Part shown: in pieces, positions 6,479 through 7,303 of the stretch
Layout: every line of letters starts with the position of its first letter
How positions within the stretch are numbered: the stretch's first letter is position 1
NCBI GenBank assembly: GCA_015231815.1
Contig: JADGAW010000107.1
Location: forward strand, 1 to 7,303
Direction of reading: 5' to 3'
Source: Nitrospinota bacterium
Lineage (GTDB): Bacteria; Nitrospinota_A; JADGAW01
DNA length: 7,303 bases
The notes under the pieces: generated by a model
Databases searched by the model: none
The model's input: only the letters and a program-made list of their open reading frames with translations
Told to the model about the DNA's origin: nothing
Position numbers and translations under genes: made by a program

Positions 6479-6507
6479 ATTATATAACGCCCTGTTAACA
6501 TTTCTCA
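6479..6507 (-). promoter_or_regulatory. Candidate promoter of the STAS-hypAB-cutA-lpxK operon
   Basis: The minus strand carries a perfect -10 hexamer TATAAT (6484-6479), 40 nt upstream of the STAS start codon. The hexamer at the expected -35 place with a 17-nt spacer (TGAGAA, 6507-6502) is a poor match, and there is no TG extension before the -10. Transcription would start near 6472 and give a leader of about 35 nt. A TTAACA sequence (6499-6494) lies too close to the -10 to be its -35. A weak -35 may mean that an activator or alternative factor is needed, which is inference. Confidence 0.5.
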
Positions 6508-6551
6508 CTCTTCATTTTCCAGCCCAAATTTTCTTTTTTGTATTTTTTTCC

Positions 6552-6581
6552 TTGACAACATTTGAGTGGGTTTTATCTATT
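6552..6581 (+). promoter_or_regulatory. Candidate dnaK promoter
   Basis: TTGACA at 6552-6557 is a perfect housekeeping -35 hexamer. Matching -10 candidates are TATCTA (6574-6579, 16-nt spacer) and TCTATT (6576-6581, 18-nt spacer), neither a good match. The leader would be about 55-60 nt. The preceding C makes CTTGAC, which partly resembles a sigma-32 -35 element, but no CCCCAT-type -10 follows. I see no CIRCE element. The ribosome site for dnaK is TAGGAG at 6631-6636, six bases before the ATG. Confidence 0.55.
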
Positions 6582-6642
6582 GGCTGTTTTTAACACAAAA
6601 AATTTTTTATATAAATAATTAATTTATTCATAGGAGCGAAAA

Positions 6643-7303
6643 ATGGGAAAAATTATTGGAATTGACTTGGGAACAACCAACTCAGTCGTTGCGGTAATGG
6701 AGGGCGGAGAGCCTAAAGTTATCGTAAATCAGGAAGGAAGCAGAACAACTCCATCAGTTGTTGCTTTTACCAAAGAAGGTGAAATCCTTGTTGGTCAGGC
6801 TGCAAAAAGACAAGCGGTAACAAACCCAGAAAATACAATCTTTTCCGTTAAGAGGTTTATGGGAAGAAAGTTCAACGAGGTTACCGAAGAAAATAAAATG
6901 ATTCCTTACAAAATTGTAAAAGGAAAAAGTAATGATGTAAAAATTCAAGTTGGTGATAAACAATATTCACCACCAGAAATTTCCGCAAAAATTCTTCAAA
7001 AATTAAAAACAGCTGCTGAAGATTACCTTGGTGAAACAGTTTCAGAAGCTGTTATTACTGTTCCTGCTTATTTTAATGATTCACAAAGACAGGCAACAAA
7101 AGATGCCGGAAAAATTGCAGGACTTGAAGTAAAAAGAATTATTAACGAGCCTACCGCATCAGCTCTTGCATATGGTCTTGATAAGAAAAATGATCACCTC
7201 ATTGCTGTATATGACTTTGGTGGTGGAACCTTCGATATTTCAATCCTTGAGGTTGGAGATAATGTTGTTGAAGTTAAGGCAACAAATGGTGATTTTTTGT
7301 TCC
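6643..7303 (+). CDS. dnaK: Molecular chaperone DnaK (Hsp70), N-terminal part, cut by window edge
   Basis: DnaK is the ATP-driven chaperone that binds exposed hydrophobic peptide segments in the cytosol and works with DnaJ and GrpE. Only the first 220 residues, within the nucleotide-binding domain, are in the window; the full protein is usually about 630-640. The ATP-binding signature IDLGTTNS is at 7-14. The catalytic lysine K70 sits in VKRFMG, VPAYFNDSQRQATKDAG is at 140-156, and NEPTASALAYG at 168-178. The second Hsp70 signature, VYDFGGGTFDIS, is at 189-200 (D191, T196). The last codons read NGDFLF where the family almost always has NGDTxLGG, so the final bases look altered or erroneous. 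The gene has its own promoter region and is divergent from the STAS operon, with no hrcA or grpE directly upstream. The ATG follows TAGGAG by six bases. Confidence 0.97.
   Translation, partial: MGKIIGIDLGTTNSVVAVMEGGEPKVIVNQEGSRTTPSVVAFTKEGEILVGQAAKRQAVTNPENTIFSVKRFMGRKFNEVTEENKMIPYKIVKGKSNDVKIQVGDKQYSPPEISAKILQKLKTAAEDYLGETVSEAVITVPAYFNDSQRQATKDAGKIAGLEVKRIINEPTASALAYGLDKKNDHLIAVYDFGGGTFDISILEVGDNVVEVKATNGDFLF

Noticed and set aside
6504..6570. Possible CIRCE element upstream of dnaK (CACTC at 6506-6510, GAGTG at 6564-6568)
   Set aside because: The arms are only 5 bp and 53 nt apart, unlike the 9-bp arms with a 9-nt spacer of CIRCE.
1..7303. CRISPR arrays, insertion sequences, tRNA or rRNA genes
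   Set aside because: No direct-repeat arrays, transposase-like proteins, terminal repeats or structural RNA signatures were seen on either strand.

Overview
This AT-rich window comes from a Gram-negative bacterium. It encodes LpxK, a lipid A biosynthesis kinase, along with bacterial DnaK, an ATP-dependent PEP carboxykinase and HypA/HypB, the nickel-insertion GTPase system for [NiFe]-hydrogenase. The phylum cannot be fixed from sequence reading alone. An anaerobic or hydrogen-metabolising lifestyle is an inference from hypA/hypB. Genes are cut at both edges, so the window is probably a whole short contig or an internal slice.

Layout: (1) 1-983, minus strand: 5' part of a radical SAM protein with the start of a SPASM-type auxiliary Fe-S cluster domain, running off the left edge. 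(2) 984-1149: divergent intergenic region with a perfect 7-bp inverted repeat overlapping a possible pckA promoter. (3) 1150-2751, plus strand: complete pckA. (4) 2761-2794: a strong hairpin between convergent pckA and lpxK, probably a bidirectional terminator. (5) 6438 down to 2810, minus strand: a tightly packed six-gene operon in the order STAS-domain protein, HupE/UreH-like membrane protein with a His-rich loop, hypA, hypB, cutA, lpxK. Gaps are 1, 12 and 9 nt, then two 4-nt overlaps. (6) 6439-6642: divergent promoter region. (7) 6643-7303, plus strand: 5' third of dnaK, running off the right edge.

The most coherent unit is the minus-strand operon. A putative nickel permease, the nickel chaperone HypA, the nickel-storing GTPase HypB and the metal-tolerance protein CutA suggest uptake and delivery of nickel to a hydrogenase encoded elsewhere. 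A STAS protein with an apparent phosphorylatable serine heads the operon, and the lipid A kinase LpxK is its last gene, started from a TTG codon inside the cutA stop. No component here is an obviously new family. The novelty candidates are the STAS-nickel linkage, the unusual translation-initiation arrangements, and the unassigned radical SAM/SPASM enzyme.
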